From the NCBI GenBank assembly GCA_964036045.1, contig OZ038392.1, positions 32,367,087 to 32,431,086 of the forward strand: DNA of 64,000 bases. Direction: 5' to 3'. Source of the DNA: Eutreptiella sp. 'Long Island Sound 2002'. Lineage: Eukaryota; Euglenozoa; Euglenophyceae; Eutreptiales; Eutreptiaceae. Under the pieces are notes generated by a model, which saw only the letters and a list, made by a program, of their open reading frames with translations, had not been told where the DNA came from and ran no database searches. This document shows positions 8,840 to 18,625 of this stretch, one piece after another. How positions within the stretch are numbered: position 1 is the first letter of the stretch; the number at the start of each line of letters is the position of its first letter. The translations under genes were made by a program, and so were the position numbers.

Positions 8840-10462
8840 ATGAGTGTCCGGGACACCCAGGCCCGTCTGGCCACGCCAGGCGACGAGGTCATCGTTCCTG
8901 CCGACGCCGGTCAATTGGCGTGTTTGGCAGCCATCGATGACGCCGACTATATCATTCAGGACGAAGTGGTGCTGAAGAGTGGAGTTCCAGAGGCTGCCTC
9001 CCTGTCGTACGACCTCTTCAAGGACTGCGACTCGTCTGAAAAACTTGCTGCCGTCCTTTACGGCAGTCGCCCCAATGTTGTGCTCAATGGGGAAATGACT
9101 GAATATGACAAAATCCAACATGCGATTAAGAGACTACTTGCTGATTTGCCCATGCTGGGCCGTTTTGTTGCAATCCTGCTTGAACCTGTCAGCGATGATG
9201 ATGGCAGGCCATCATTCCTCAATCGGGCACTCGCCCTCAACTCGAACTTGCCTTTCGGTTGCGAAAAGTTGCAAATGGCGGACAGGTCCCTCATGCACAT
9301 GCGCACACATGATCGATTTGATGTCTGGATTGCAAGCAGCACAAGGGACTCCAGAAGCCTATCTCCGCCCCCAACGTATAAGCTTCTGCGGCTTATGACG
9401 CCTGGGGCAGAAGTTGACAAGGTGGTGTTCCACGAGCCAGACGTGCGGGACAACCAATACGCTGTGCAGGTTCACAATGACCTAATCAACGGGCTGTTGG
9501 GGTCTATTGGCCTGAACTCTGATGAAGTCCATCTCCTCCCGGGGACAGACCCACGGAACTCAAAACTGTTCTTCACGGAGTTGAATGAGGAACAGGTGAA
9601 TACTGTGGTATCACAGTTCGGATCCAAGCCAAGGTTCCAGATCCAGCCAGTGGAATGGTATCGTGGTGCCAACCTGACCAACATGACTGCTGTCTATGAG
9701 GTGTGGATCAAGAAGACGCACAAGGAAACATGGTCTCCCATGCTGTATGCTTCAGTTCTCGCGATGTTTTGGACAATCCCGGGCGTTGTGCAGGCACAAT
9801 CGCCAGTGAAAATCCACGTGCTGGGGCCCAGCAAACTGCTGCTGGGTCTCACGGAAACTGGGCACTCAGTGTTGAAGACAAGGTATCGTGAACTGGTGGC
9901 TGCCATCGGGGCCGTCTTCAAGGACCTGAGGACAGGACAGTTCCTCGATAGGGATATCATCTCCAAGCCCACAGTCCCCTCGACATGGAAGAAGGACCTT
10001 GTGGGCACAGCGTACATTCTGGATGTGGCACCGTGGTGGTACCTCTCAGACCTGACTGAGGCCCTTGCTCCCTCAGTGCACTGCCGGTACATCGCGGACC
10101 GCGTCAGATGGAGTGTTGGGGAGATGCGCACTGCCACATGGCGATTGACCGGGGAAAGTGTGACACAGCTGATTGGAAAGGTCTACCTGTCAGATTCTGG
10201 GATGCCTCCGATGTTTGTGATCTCCGAGGCGGATTACGAGGCGCGGAAAAGGCGAATCACAGATCGGCCCAGAAACACAGACGACTCGAAGACACGCAGG
10301 CAAGGCCTAATCACGGCGGGAGAAATGGCCAAGGCCATGGAGTTGGATGACCAAGTCGACAAGGTCATCAGCTCCCTCAAACGCAAACGGGACTTGAAGG
10401 AAGATGAGGCTTCGTCGTCCAATGGAGCAACACGATGTCGTCAGCATCAAGCATCCCTCTGA
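8840..10462 (+). CDS. LINE ORF1 protein
   Basis: ATG 8840 is the first Met after an in-frame stop upstream and gives 540 residues. The stop overlaps the start of ORF2 by 28 bases, the usual tight ORF1/ORF2 arrangement in LINEs. I see no CCHC knuckle or clear coiled coil; segments such as RFVAILLEPVSDDDGRPSF and KIHVLGPSKLLLGLTETG could be RRM-like beta-strand blocks, but this is uncertain. The C-terminus is basic and charged (KVISSLKRKRDLKEDE). In this position ORF1 normally coats the retrotransposon RNA. The frame is intact. Confidence 0.75.
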   Translation: MSVRDTQARLATPGDEVIVPADAGQLACLAAIDDADYIIQDEVVLKSGVPEAASLSYDLFKDCDSSEKLAAVLYGSRPNVVLNGEMTEYDKIQHAIKRLLADLPMLGRFVAILLEPVSDDDGRPSFLNRALALNSNLPFGCEKLQMADRSLMHMRTHDRFDVWIASSTRDSRSLSPPPTYKLLRLMTPGAEVDKVVFHEPDVRDNQYAVQVHNDLINGLLGSIGLNSDEVHLLPGTDPRNSKLFFTELNEEQVNTVVSQFGSKPRFQIQPVEWYRGANLTNMTAVYEVWIKKTHKETWSPMLYASVLAMFWTIPGVVQAQSPVKIHVLGPSKLLLGLTETGHSVLKTRYRELVAAIGAVFKDLRTGQFLDRDIISKPTVPSTWKKDLVGTAYILDVAPWWYLSDLTEALAPSVHCRYIADRVRWSVGEMRTATWRLTGESVTQLIGKVYLSDSGMPPMFVISEADYEARKRRITDRPRNTDDSKTRRQGLITAGEMAKAMELDDQVDKVISSLKRKRDLKEDEASSSNGATRCRQHQASL

Positions 10463-13400
10463 GCAGTACGCTCAGAGTATTGTCCCAAAATATCAATGGG
10501 TTTCAAACAAAAATAACCATGAGAAAGCGTAAGCAGAAGCGCATAGTGGCCCTAGGGTCACTGCTGCGGTCCCTGGAGGTGGACTTCTTCGCCATCCAAG
10601 AACCTCACTTCGTCACGGTGGAGGATCGTCAAGCGGGCATGCAGTGCTTGTCAAAGTACGGGTATGGCCTGGACGGACCACTTCATGAAGAAGGAAGGGG
10701 AGGAGTGGCACTGGCGTGGAAAACATCCAAGTGGACACTGCAATCAATGAAGTTCTTGTCTCCCAGGGCGTTGAAAGCCTCGCTGTCGAGTGGTCCGCTG
10801 GAGATCACCATAGTTGTGGTCCACTTCCACCACAAGCACACGCGTCGACAGTCGCAATGGAAAGACATCGCCAAGGAGTTACATGGACCAAACCTGATTT
10901 TATGTGCTGATCACAATAGTTTAGTTGTAAAACACAGGGACGCCTTCGCGCCCCCAGAGTTTGAGCATGACACGTCTTTACGTGCCAGAGACCAGGAGGT
11001 AACGACCTTGGCGAAAGCGGGTCTGCAGGATGTTTGGGTGGATATTCACTGTCCAACCCTGACGGACATCAAGGACAAGGAATCATCGTGTCCGACGGGC
11101 TTCACATACGGCTACCCCCGAGAAGGAGAGCGACTCGACCCGCAGAGGCTACGCCGTATTGACCGCATCCACACAACATCCGAATTGCTGAGCCTGGCGA
11201 CCAGCGTTTACCCCATGTTTGCTGCCAACTCAGACCACAAGGCGATCCTGGCTGAATTCACACCCCCGTCTTTCGACACAGAGGACACGGTCCCCAGATT
11301 CTACTGCCCAGAGACCATCCTTCACGACCCGGAGGCAATGGAAGATCTGGAGACATCTCTCAAGTCTATCAAGTCAACAGGGGATCAATGGTGGGAAGAG
11401 GCGCTGAGCTGCATCCAAAAGAAGGCGATCAACCATCAAAGGGAGCATAAAAACAAAAAGCAGTCGGTAGAGCTACAAGCCCTGCGGTTCCTGCGTGGCT
11501 CCACGAGAGACTCTGTCGCACCAGCGGTCTACCAGTTTTTATCATCACTGGGGATTGCAGCAACAGATGCAGCAACAGCCTACACCCTCCTGGTGGGGGT
11601 GTATGAAAAGGCTCAGCGTGACAGAACGGGCATGGAAACACTGTCCAAGCTCAAGGGGGTGATCACGACCTGGGAAACCTCAGGAGATCCGCGAACACAA
11701 AGGAACGAATTGTATCGGTTAATGCGGGAGTTGCAGGAGCGAAAGAAACTTCAACAGCTGGTATCCAGGACAGGCTCGGCGATACGGGGGGGCAAAGGCG
11801 GTGGCAAAAGAGCTGGTGGACCATTGGGACAAAGTGTCCACCCCGACGGGATCCACCGAAGAAGATTGTGTGGCCTATCTGAAGTCGTTAGGAGTCGAAC
11901 AGCGGCTGCGCAAGGCAGGTCAACTTCTTTTCAAGCAACTATCCCTGGACATAGTTCATGAAAGCCTTAAGAGGCTGAACAGCAACACTTCCCCTGGATT
12001 GGATGGTTTCTCGGCAAAATTCTTCAAGAGGTTCTCGGATATCTTCGAACCGCAAATGTATGACTCAATGAAACGCTTCCTCGAAGTGGGCAAAATGCCT
12101 GAGACATGGACCTCGGGAGTGGTGACAATGATCCCCAAGACGAAGGCGATGCAAACACCAGATTCGCTCCGACCAATTGCACTGCAAACTACAAGGCAGA
12201 AGTGGCTCACCAACATCCTCCTGATCCAGTTAGAGGATGTACTCCTCCACTGTATCCCGTCACAGCAAACAGGTTTCCTTCGACACAGAAGCATACTCCA
12301 GCATGTCTATGGGTCACGGGCACTCTGGGATGGCCTAAGTGAAGGAGCGGCGTTATCAGTAGACTTCAGAAATGCTTTCCCCACGATGTCCCACGAGATG
12401 GTGTCGGCAGCTCTGGGTCTAATGTGCATACCATTCTTGTATATCCGTCTGATTCTACACCTTTTGCGAGCACCGTATCTATACTCCGTTGGAAAAGGAT
12501 ACGTCCCAGGTGTATACCACCACCCGAGGGCAGGCACACGCCAGGGGGATCCACTCTCCCCGGCACTGTTCTCCCTGGTGGCATCCTTCGTGATTTTCCC
12601 ACTACAAGACCTGGGTCCAGTACTGACTGTCATGATGTATGCAGACGACCTCATCATTTTCTTTGATGGAAGAGCCAACCCACAGCTGTTGAAAAGGGTA
12701 TGGGAAGTGGTTTCACGCTTTGGACAGTTTTCGGGGTTGAAGGTCAACCTGAACAAAACGGCAGCGATAGTTCGCAACTGTGGGGGAATGGAGTGGGCGA
12801 GGTGCTTTCGGGACATTGGAGTGGACGTCAAAAACTTCGTCAAGTATCTGGGTGTACGCTTCGGCACCAACAAGACGACCAAGGATGGGGGCTGACGATA
12901 GAGCAGGCCTTCGCACCAGCACTGCAAGAGGCCTTCCGTCGCGCAAGGGTGGTATCCACGCTGCAACTGTCCATGAACGAACGTGCATTCATGCTGACAT
13001 CATGGATTCTGCCGGTCGTGGCATGGGTATCCAAGGCATATTACGCCCCAGTCTCGGTGATCAGACAACTGAAGTTGGTGTATCACGTGACTATGGGTAC
13101 CAACAGCTGGGGAATCACCCTACCAATCCTCTCACGACCAAGAACGCAAGGGGGACTGGCACTACCAGAACCAAAACTGTTTCTTATGCACCAGGCAGCG
13201 GCTCCGTTCGTCAGCCTGTTGGGAGAGCCTCACAAATTCCCTGACAAGGCAGTGGAGACCTTCTATGCATGGGCAACAGCCATAGGGTTCACACCATCCA
13301 AGGACAACCTTCCATATATTCAACTGGGCATGGTCCGAACGGCAGATCTCACATTTCTGGGATGGTCGGCGAAGGCACACTCCAACATTCAGCGAGTGGC

Positions 13401-15270
13401 CCCGCAGGTGGCCCCCCCGGCAAACCGGGACCGCCTGCCGTTGTGGCACTCTGTGTATTTCCGAAATGAGTTCCGCTGCTCCTACTACAACACGAAATTG
13501 ATCCGTCAGGGGGTACTGACGTGGGGTCAATTCCAAGGCCTGGAGGACGCAAGATTGTTCAATGCACTGCCTCGGACATGGAAAGGGGTCTACAATCATG
13601 GCGGACGACTCCTCAACAAAGTCCCGTCACAAGGGGGGTTTGATACCCCCGCAGTCCATACCCAAAACTGGACCAGGGCATGGCTGCTCCAGTTCTACGC
13701 CTCTCAGCCAGGGGTCCGCGACCCGCAAACACCGGAGGTATGGGAACAGCTGGCGAGGGCACAGCTACCACCGAGGGCTCAAGACTTTGCGCGAAAGGCG
13801 CTGTGGCACAAACTGACCGTACATGCAAGAGTCTACAAGAGGTCAGGCACTGACAAGTGCCCGGTGTGCTCACAAAAGGAGACGGTCAAACACGCGATGG
13901 TCGAATGCCCCATGTTCAAAGCGGCGGCGGCGGTTATACAGCATTGCTACGGCCAGGTGACAACTGATAACGGGACGTCCACAGTTCGAGATATGATGGA
14001 GTCCGACGACCAAGAATGGTTGCTGAAAACGAACCAAGGCTGGGCGATGTGGTCAGCAAGAAGTGCCCACTGGCGATATCGATGCGAAGTCAAGGCAGGA
14101 GCGTCGCCGGTGTTCACGTCATACCTTACAACATGGCTAAGGGAGCTATGTGAGTGGGTGGGATTTTACACAGGGGAGCGCAGGGAACAATGGAAAGGCT
14201 TTCAAAAATCAATGGAACAACTTCGAGACACCGGAGTGCAGCCACGACAAGGGGAAGTGCAAGTACATGGGGGACTGAATGCATGGTGGCAAACACACAC
14301 GGAATGCTTCACCCAAGAAAAATCAGCCGACTATCATAGTTGGCAAAGGGCAACAGAATCACGTCCGAAGCGCCCGAGGCAGGCAGGCCCGGGAGTGCTA
14401 CAAGGAGTGCAAGAACTGATTGCAGAACTGGTGGAGAAGGGCTACAGGATAGTGTACACCGATGGATCGTCGAAGCGACTGAGCCACAAGGACATGCGCA
14501 GGGCCGGGGGATTTGGCGTGTTCGCGGCGGAAGACGACCAAGGACCAGAGGTGCGCTTCTGTGGCTACGTACCAACGCAATACAGGCAAACAAACAACGG
14601 AGCAGAGCTTTGGGCAGCCGTGGAAGCCTTACAGGGATTCTGGGTGCCAAAACTGGCAATCCTCACCGACTCGCAGTACCTGCAGCTGGGAGCGACTGGC
14701 AGGGCCCAACACTGGAAGTCAAAGGGATGGACAACCACATCTGGAAAACTGCAAGTCCACGTCCCAGTCTGGGAAATGCTGCTCCAGGAAATGGCGACGC
14801 CGGGAAGAGAATTCAGGTGGGAACATGTCCTAGCACGTGTCAACGTGCAGGGAAATGAGATGGCGAATGGATTGGCCATGGAAGGCATGTGTTCAAGCCC
14901 ACTGTGGTCACAGCATGTTGCACCAAAATCATCATCTGGGTCACAGTCCACGATAGGTTTGAGGGGAGGGTCGGGATCAGAGTCAGAGGGCACAAGGGCA
15001 CTCTGGTCATCCTTGGGTATGGTACCCATGGACAGTGATGAACTGACAGGGGAAGCATCCGGGGAGCCAGTGCCACGTGAGATGGGACCGTACTCCTCAA
15101 GCAATACAGAAAGTGAGGAAATGAGGACAGGACACACACACCAGGGAGTGCTGTCGAGTGCACTGTCAGCAGCAGATACACTGTCCTTCAGCACTGATGT
15201 GAGTGACACCAGGCGACAGTGCAAGAAGCGAAGGCTCAGGAAACGCAGGAACCCAGGACAGGGTCGATAA
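10435..15270 (+). pseudogene. LINE ORF2: endonuclease, RT, zinc motif, RNase H (two frameshifts)
   Basis: ATG 10435 overlaps ORF1. Endonuclease blocks are QNINGF, IQEPH, GRGGVALAWK, CADHNS, RRIDRIHTT and NSDHKAIL (10490-11250). The frame shifts at or near a 7-G run (11786-11792). The RT then reads SNTSPGLDGFSAKFF, LRPIALQTTRQKW, ALSVDFRNAFPTMSH, TRQGDPLSPALF and MMYADDL, with the catalytic YADD at 12638. The frame shifts back at or near a 5-G run (12887-12891). A zinc motif CPVCSQKETVKHAMVECP (near 13860) and RNase H follow, with catalytic YTDGSS, AELWAA and LTDSQY; the final block reads NEMANGLA, with Asn where Asp is usual and no conserved His. The tail is Ser/Glu-rich. Domains are otherwise complete, so frameshifts may be recent or sequence errors in G-runs. 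Confidence 0.85.
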
Positions 15271-15339
15271 TGCCAGAGCCAAAAGCCCTTGCACAATGGT
15301 ACAGACATCCCACAGGCACCAAGCGCAACAATGCATGTC

Positions 15340-15450
15340 TGAAACACCTGTGTTCTGACGCAGAGTTTGCATCACATGAGTTGCGTTTTGTCGTAGTAGA
15401 GCTTGCAACACATGAGCTGCGTTCTGTCGCAGTAAGCAGCAACACACAAA
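15340..15450. repeat. Short imperfect tandem repeat in LINE 3' region
   Basis: Two adjacent units of about 46 bases share GC(A/T)(A/T)CACATGAG(T/C)TGCGTT and (T/C)TGTCG(T/C)AGTA. Such repeats are common in LINE 3' untranslated regions. Confidence 0.55.
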
Positions 15451-15506
15451 GGAGAACTCCAAGCAGCTGAACGCCGCGTCCTGTCGCGGACAGGCACCCA
15501 GGCGTT

Positions 15507-16148
15507 ATGCCGTCTGGGAGGACACAGCAGGAGAAGGGATCTCACCAGCAGCGGTATGGCCCATACACACACATCCAGCCAGCCCCAAAGAAGGTCAAGC
15601 CTCAGCAAGAACGCCAGCGTTTCAAGGTGCAAGCACTGAGTCAGCTGGACACCATTGCGAACGAAGGACTGCAAGCAGTTGAAGCAGAGCTGACCACAAT
15701 GGCCTGGGCCCGCAACCAGCAGATCTGGCTCCGACTGGACCAACCACATGGCACCAGGATGCACTGTGAGATTGTGGACAACCATGGGGAACCACTGCAG
15801 ATGAGCAATCAGGAGCTCTACTCGGTGATGGTCCAGATCAACTGGACCCTGAAAACCCAGGCTCTGGCGAACATGCAGGTCCAGTGGCGACCCAAAAGTG
15901 CAGGCAAGTTGCACCCGTTCCAGTGGGAGGCGATCCTCCACTGTCCGACGGCAGAAGGACACAGAGCGGTGCCCTCCTCGGTAAGCAGAACTGGTGATTG
16001 CATGCATGTGTGGCTGGCAGGCCGAGCGGACCTCTTGCCATTGTTCCAAAGAACGCTCTTCAGGCAGGCGGACCCGGTACCCGGGGACGCTGTGCGGTTC
16101 CTCTACACACTGCTGAACACACCCCCATGCGAAAGAAGATACGCATGA
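15507..16148 (+). CDS. Hypothetical protein, 213 aa, downstream of LINE
   Basis: The frame runs from ATG 15507 to TGA 16146. The N-terminus is Gln/Lys-rich and basic (PAPKKVKPQQERQRFKVQ); the rest reads as an ordinary globular mix (ELTTMAWARNQQIWLRLDQP, NQELYSVMVQINWTLK). It starts 236 bases after the LINE ORF2 stop and in the same direction, so it could be a third ORF of the LINE, an ORF1 of an adjoining element, or a small host gene. I recognise no motif. Coding potential is supported only by length and amino-acid composition. Confidence 0.4.
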   Translation: MPSGRTQQEKGSHQQRYGPYTHIQPAPKKVKPQQERQRFKVQALSQLDTIANEGLQAVEAELTTMAWARNQQIWLRLDQPHGTRMHCEIVDNHGEPLQMSNQELYSVMVQINWTLKTQALANMQVQWRPKSAGKLHPFQWEAILHCPTAEGHRAVPSSVSRTGDCMHVWLAGRADLLPLFQRTLFRQADPVPGDAVRFLYTLLNTPPCERRYA

Positions 16149-16208
16149 CAGGGGATGACACAAAGGAGAAGAAGAGTGGAGCGCATGGTGCCATGGTGCA
16201 GATACCCC

Positions 16209-16276
16209 ATCGTCGTGGCTCAGTGGATACACCACACCTCTTCTGTCCCGTGGAGGATGGTTCGAACCCCGGGGGG
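16209..16276 (+). repeat. tRNA-like SINE head (A and B boxes)
   Basis: TGGCTCAGTGG at 16216-16226 fits an RNA polymerase III A box and GGTTCGAACCC at 16259-16269 fits a B box, 43 bases apart. The interval could form a tRNA-like D and anticodon region, but the acceptor stem is not convincing. Downstream is a purine-rich stretch, compatible with a SINE body. Confidence 0.45.
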
Positions 16277-16315
16277 GATAGAGATGCACCGAACAACCCG
16301 AACCCCCTTTTTGGG

Positions 16316-16460
16316 CGCGAGAGAGAGGTAGAGAGAAACAGAGAGAGAGAGAGGGTAGAGCACAGTGGGAAAGAAACAGAGAGGTGCAACAGGAGAGAAA
16401 GAGCAGGGGAGAGCAAGAGAGATTGGGAGGTGGAGAGTAGGAGAGAAACCCTCAGAGCAA
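16316..16460. repeat. GA-rich low-complexity tract
   Basis: Imperfect (GAGA)n purine-rich sequence on the + strand directly after the tRNA-like head. Open frames across it are compositional artefacts. Confidence 0.8.
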
Positions 16461-16461
16461 G

Positions 16462-16995
16462 AGACCGGGGCTAACCGGCGCAAAGGGAGGTGGTGGGTTC
16501 GAGCTGACCAGGGTTCGAGCTGACCAGGGTGGGTTCGAGCTGACCAGGGTAAAAGGGACGCCACGGCGGCACGGAACAGTCAAGAAATGAAAAAGCAGGG
16601 CGCCGTAGCGCCCCTGAGCCACAGACTCGACACGTTGTCACGTGTTGAACAGCCGAAGCATGACTGGGGCTGCGAGAGTGCGGCCCATGTGAGGATGACG
16701 GAAGCAAGCAGGCATGAATGTGTGGGCAGCATGCGCATGCATGGTGTGGAGCTGAAATGGTATGCGCCACACGCAAAACAGCAATGATTTGTTGAGTTGC
16801 CGGACAGACGGAGCACATGCTGAAATGCTGAGACGCCTTTGCGCCAACCAAGGCGCCATTGCGCCCCTGAGGAATGAGTATGACACGTCCTCACGAGCCA
16901 GAGAGCAAGTGCACGACAGGGGCACGACCTGCAGGGCAAGGGTTAGAGACTAACCGGCACTGTGGGTGGGTGGTGGGTGCGAGCTGACCTCAATG
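16462..16995. repeat. Imperfect ~480-bp-spaced duplication with GGTTCGAGCTGACC units
   Basis: CTAACCGGC followed by GGTGGTGGGT(T/G)CGAGCTGACC occurs at 16471-16510 and again at 16950-16990. GGCGCC(G/A)T(A/T)GCGCCCCTGA occurs at 16599 and 16849, each followed by a CACG-containing stretch and a CGACAGGGG/TGACTGGGG block. Within the first copy GGTTCGAGCTGACCAGG is tandemly repeated three times (16496-16550). The GGTTCGA core again resembles a B box. The whole stretch therefore looks like duplicated SINE-type sequence rather than genes. Confidence 0.55.
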
Positions 16996-17106
16996 TCCAG
17001 AGGACCAGTGCCAATGCACAGCCAACAACCACCTGGTGTGGTACAGAACTGGTCTACGCTGCAGTGCAGCAAGCAAAACACTGAACAATGTGGTTATGAC
17101 CATGCG

Positions 17107-17151
17107 CCTGTGACACGGGGGCGTATGCGAGCCCAGTTTCCGTTGCCTCAT
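17107..17151. repeat. 45-bp dispersed repeat, copy 1
   Basis: TGTGACACGGGGGCGTATGC followed by a GTTGCCTCATG end matches 18091-18136, where the same block starts TGTGACACGGGGGTGTGTGC and ends GTTGCTTCATG. Both copies abut or follow poly-C tracts, and a looser relative (GTTGCTTCACGG) lies at 32241. This may be the subterminal part of another C-run-ended element. Confidence 0.55.
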
Positions 17152-17152
17152 G

Positions 17153-17596
17153 CCCCCCCCCCCCCCTTTGCAAACTCCCCCCCCTTGCAATCTCCCCCCC
17201 CCACCCGGGAGACCGTCACTTCCATGTTTTTCTAGTTAACATGTATTGTGCTGGTTTGTGTTGCGCATCTGCTTCACGCATGGCTTTGCATTGCTTTCCC
17301 ATTTCTTCAAATCAAGCACCTGTGTGTGTTCTGTCTTATTCTCTCTCCAAAGGCGTTGTATGGGTGTGTGGTGGTCAATAACATTTGTGTTGGATGGAGC
17401 ACATTGGCATCAACGTGAAAGTCGCTTCACACGTGTTCTCTTTGCTTGCATCAGTGGAGGGTACCACAGTTTGCCTTGAAATACCCTTGCAATCCCCCCC
17501 CCCCCCCCGGGAGACCGTCACTTGGCGACCGTCTCCCCCCCCCCACCCGGGAGACCGTCGCGCGCTAACCCGGGAGTTTGCAAGGGGGGCGGGGGG
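17153..17596. mobile_element. C-run TIR element with TTTGCAAACTCCC ends
   Basis: A C-run followed by TTTGCAAACTCCC at the left is mirrored at the right by GGGAGTTTGCAA followed by G/C-run and TA (17597-17598). The left flank is TG. The motif CCCGGGAGACCGTC occurs three times inside (17204, 17506, 17545), each next to further C-runs, so at least one nested duplication is present. The 444-bp element has no ORF of note. TA flank and C-run ends match the other TA-type elements here. Confidence 0.6.
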
Positions 17597-17863
17597 TAGT
17601 TACACGCTTTTGAAACCTCATATGAGGAACGGATTGTGGGAAGTACGAGAGCAGAGGGTCCACAACAGCTGTCTCATCTGGGTCAATGTCGAATGCAATT
17701 TTTATCTCCAAATCAAGGGCCAAGTTCTTGCAGTGCGTGCGGACTGCGTGCATGTTGCGCACGCAGAGGCTGGGACCTGTCACCTGTCTAGTAGCACGGC
17801 GAAACAGCAAAGCCCACATGAAAACAACGAAGGGGCCAGGCAAGCAAGCGTGGATTGCGAGTA

Positions 17864-17970
17864 CCCCCCCCCCCCCCCTTGTATAAGCCACGCCCTTGTC
17901 CAAGCTACAGTGGGCGTAGGGACCGTAATAATTCCGTACATTGGCGTAGCTTATACAAGGGGGGGGGGGG
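17864..17970. mobile_element. MITE, 107 bp, TTGTATAAGC ends, TA target duplication
   Basis: A C-run then TTGTATAAGCCACGCC is mirrored by GGCGTAGCTTATACAA and a G-run. TA flanks both sides (17862-17863 and 17971-17972). The interior contains TTGTCCAAGCTACAGTGGGC and GGGACCG. It is a compact Tc1/mariner-type MITE. A longer relative is at 23391-23749. Confidence 0.8.
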
Positions 17971-18090
17971 TACTTTGAGTCCCACAAACAGTACCATATC
18001 CAGTTGGAGCGGAATTGGTGATGGTGAACGTCAGTCAACTGTTGGCAAGCGCACTCTAAACGGATTAACCCCCCCCCCCTCCTTGCATTG

Positions 18091-18136
18091 TTGTGACACG
18101 GGGGTGTGTGCAAGCTCTGTATTCGTTGCTTCATGG
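18091..18136. repeat. 45-bp dispersed repeat, copy 2
   Basis: Second copy of the block at 17107-17151, in the same orientation, following a C-run preceded by TTAA at about 18067. If the C-run is an element end, the partner end was not found. Confidence 0.55.
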
Positions 18137-18625
18137 CCCTTGCGTTGTTGTGTCGTTTCCGCGACTTGGACTGCCTGCTCACCCCGGGACACCGGACATC
18201 TCCAATCATGCGGATGCGCTCTCAGCGCTTGGTATGGATGTCATAAGTGGCCCGCACCGCTGGTGCCACCCACTCCTATTTCAGGCTGTGTGGGAATGCC
18301 GGCTATCCCCGACGCAAAGCGGTCCTAGATGGCCCCCGTCTCCAAGCCGATCCCTGCACACACAGCCTACTATCAGTCTGACCTGTTTCCGCGACTTTTG
18401 GAACCATGGAATTTGGCGGTTCCATTTTCCGGTTGTCCAAGAAGATCCAGTTTTTTCATTGATTCGGGGCTTGGAATCGTATTTTAGGGATGCCAGTCTC
18501 TGTCCTGCAATTTGTTGATCCTCCCTTGCACATGTCATACTTCATTCTGCTCCTTGCTTCACTTTCAGAGAATGGCGCATGAATGGTACTTTCTGAGTGT
18601 CAATTTTTTTCCGACGATTTGCTGA
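18137..18625. other. Upstream region of the P4-ATPase gene
   Basis: No gene was recognised. GCGACTT occurs twice (18160, 18391), each after GTTTCC. A T-rich stretch (CAATTTTTTTCCGACG) lies 15-25 bases before the P4-ATPase ATG. No convincing TATA box was seen; promoter elements cannot be assigned by eye. Confidence 0.4.

Larger units (their letters stand above)
8690..15500 (+). mobile_element. Near-complete LINE with ORF1 and EN-RT-zinc-RNase H ORF2
   Basis: A non-LTR retrotransposon with overlapping ORF1 and ORF2, about 6.8 kb. ORF1 is 540 codons; ORF2 carries an apurinic-like endonuclease, RT with YADD, a CCHC-type zinc motif and RNase H, and ends with a Ser/Glu-rich tail. Presence of RNase H together with EN places it among I/Tad/LOA-like LINEs rather than L1 or CR1, though the clade cannot be fixed by eye. 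The 5' boundary lies within or just after the C-run at 8721-8734. The 3' end is uncertain; no poly-A tail is evident, and the 3' region has a short tandem repeat. Confidence 0.8.

Noticed and set aside
8732-18616. Short similarity CTTTCTGAGTGTC(A/T)A plus T-run upstream of both the LINE (8736) and the P4-ATPase (18588)
   Set aside because: Only about 14 identical bases followed by a T-run; chance cannot be excluded and there is no further similarity.
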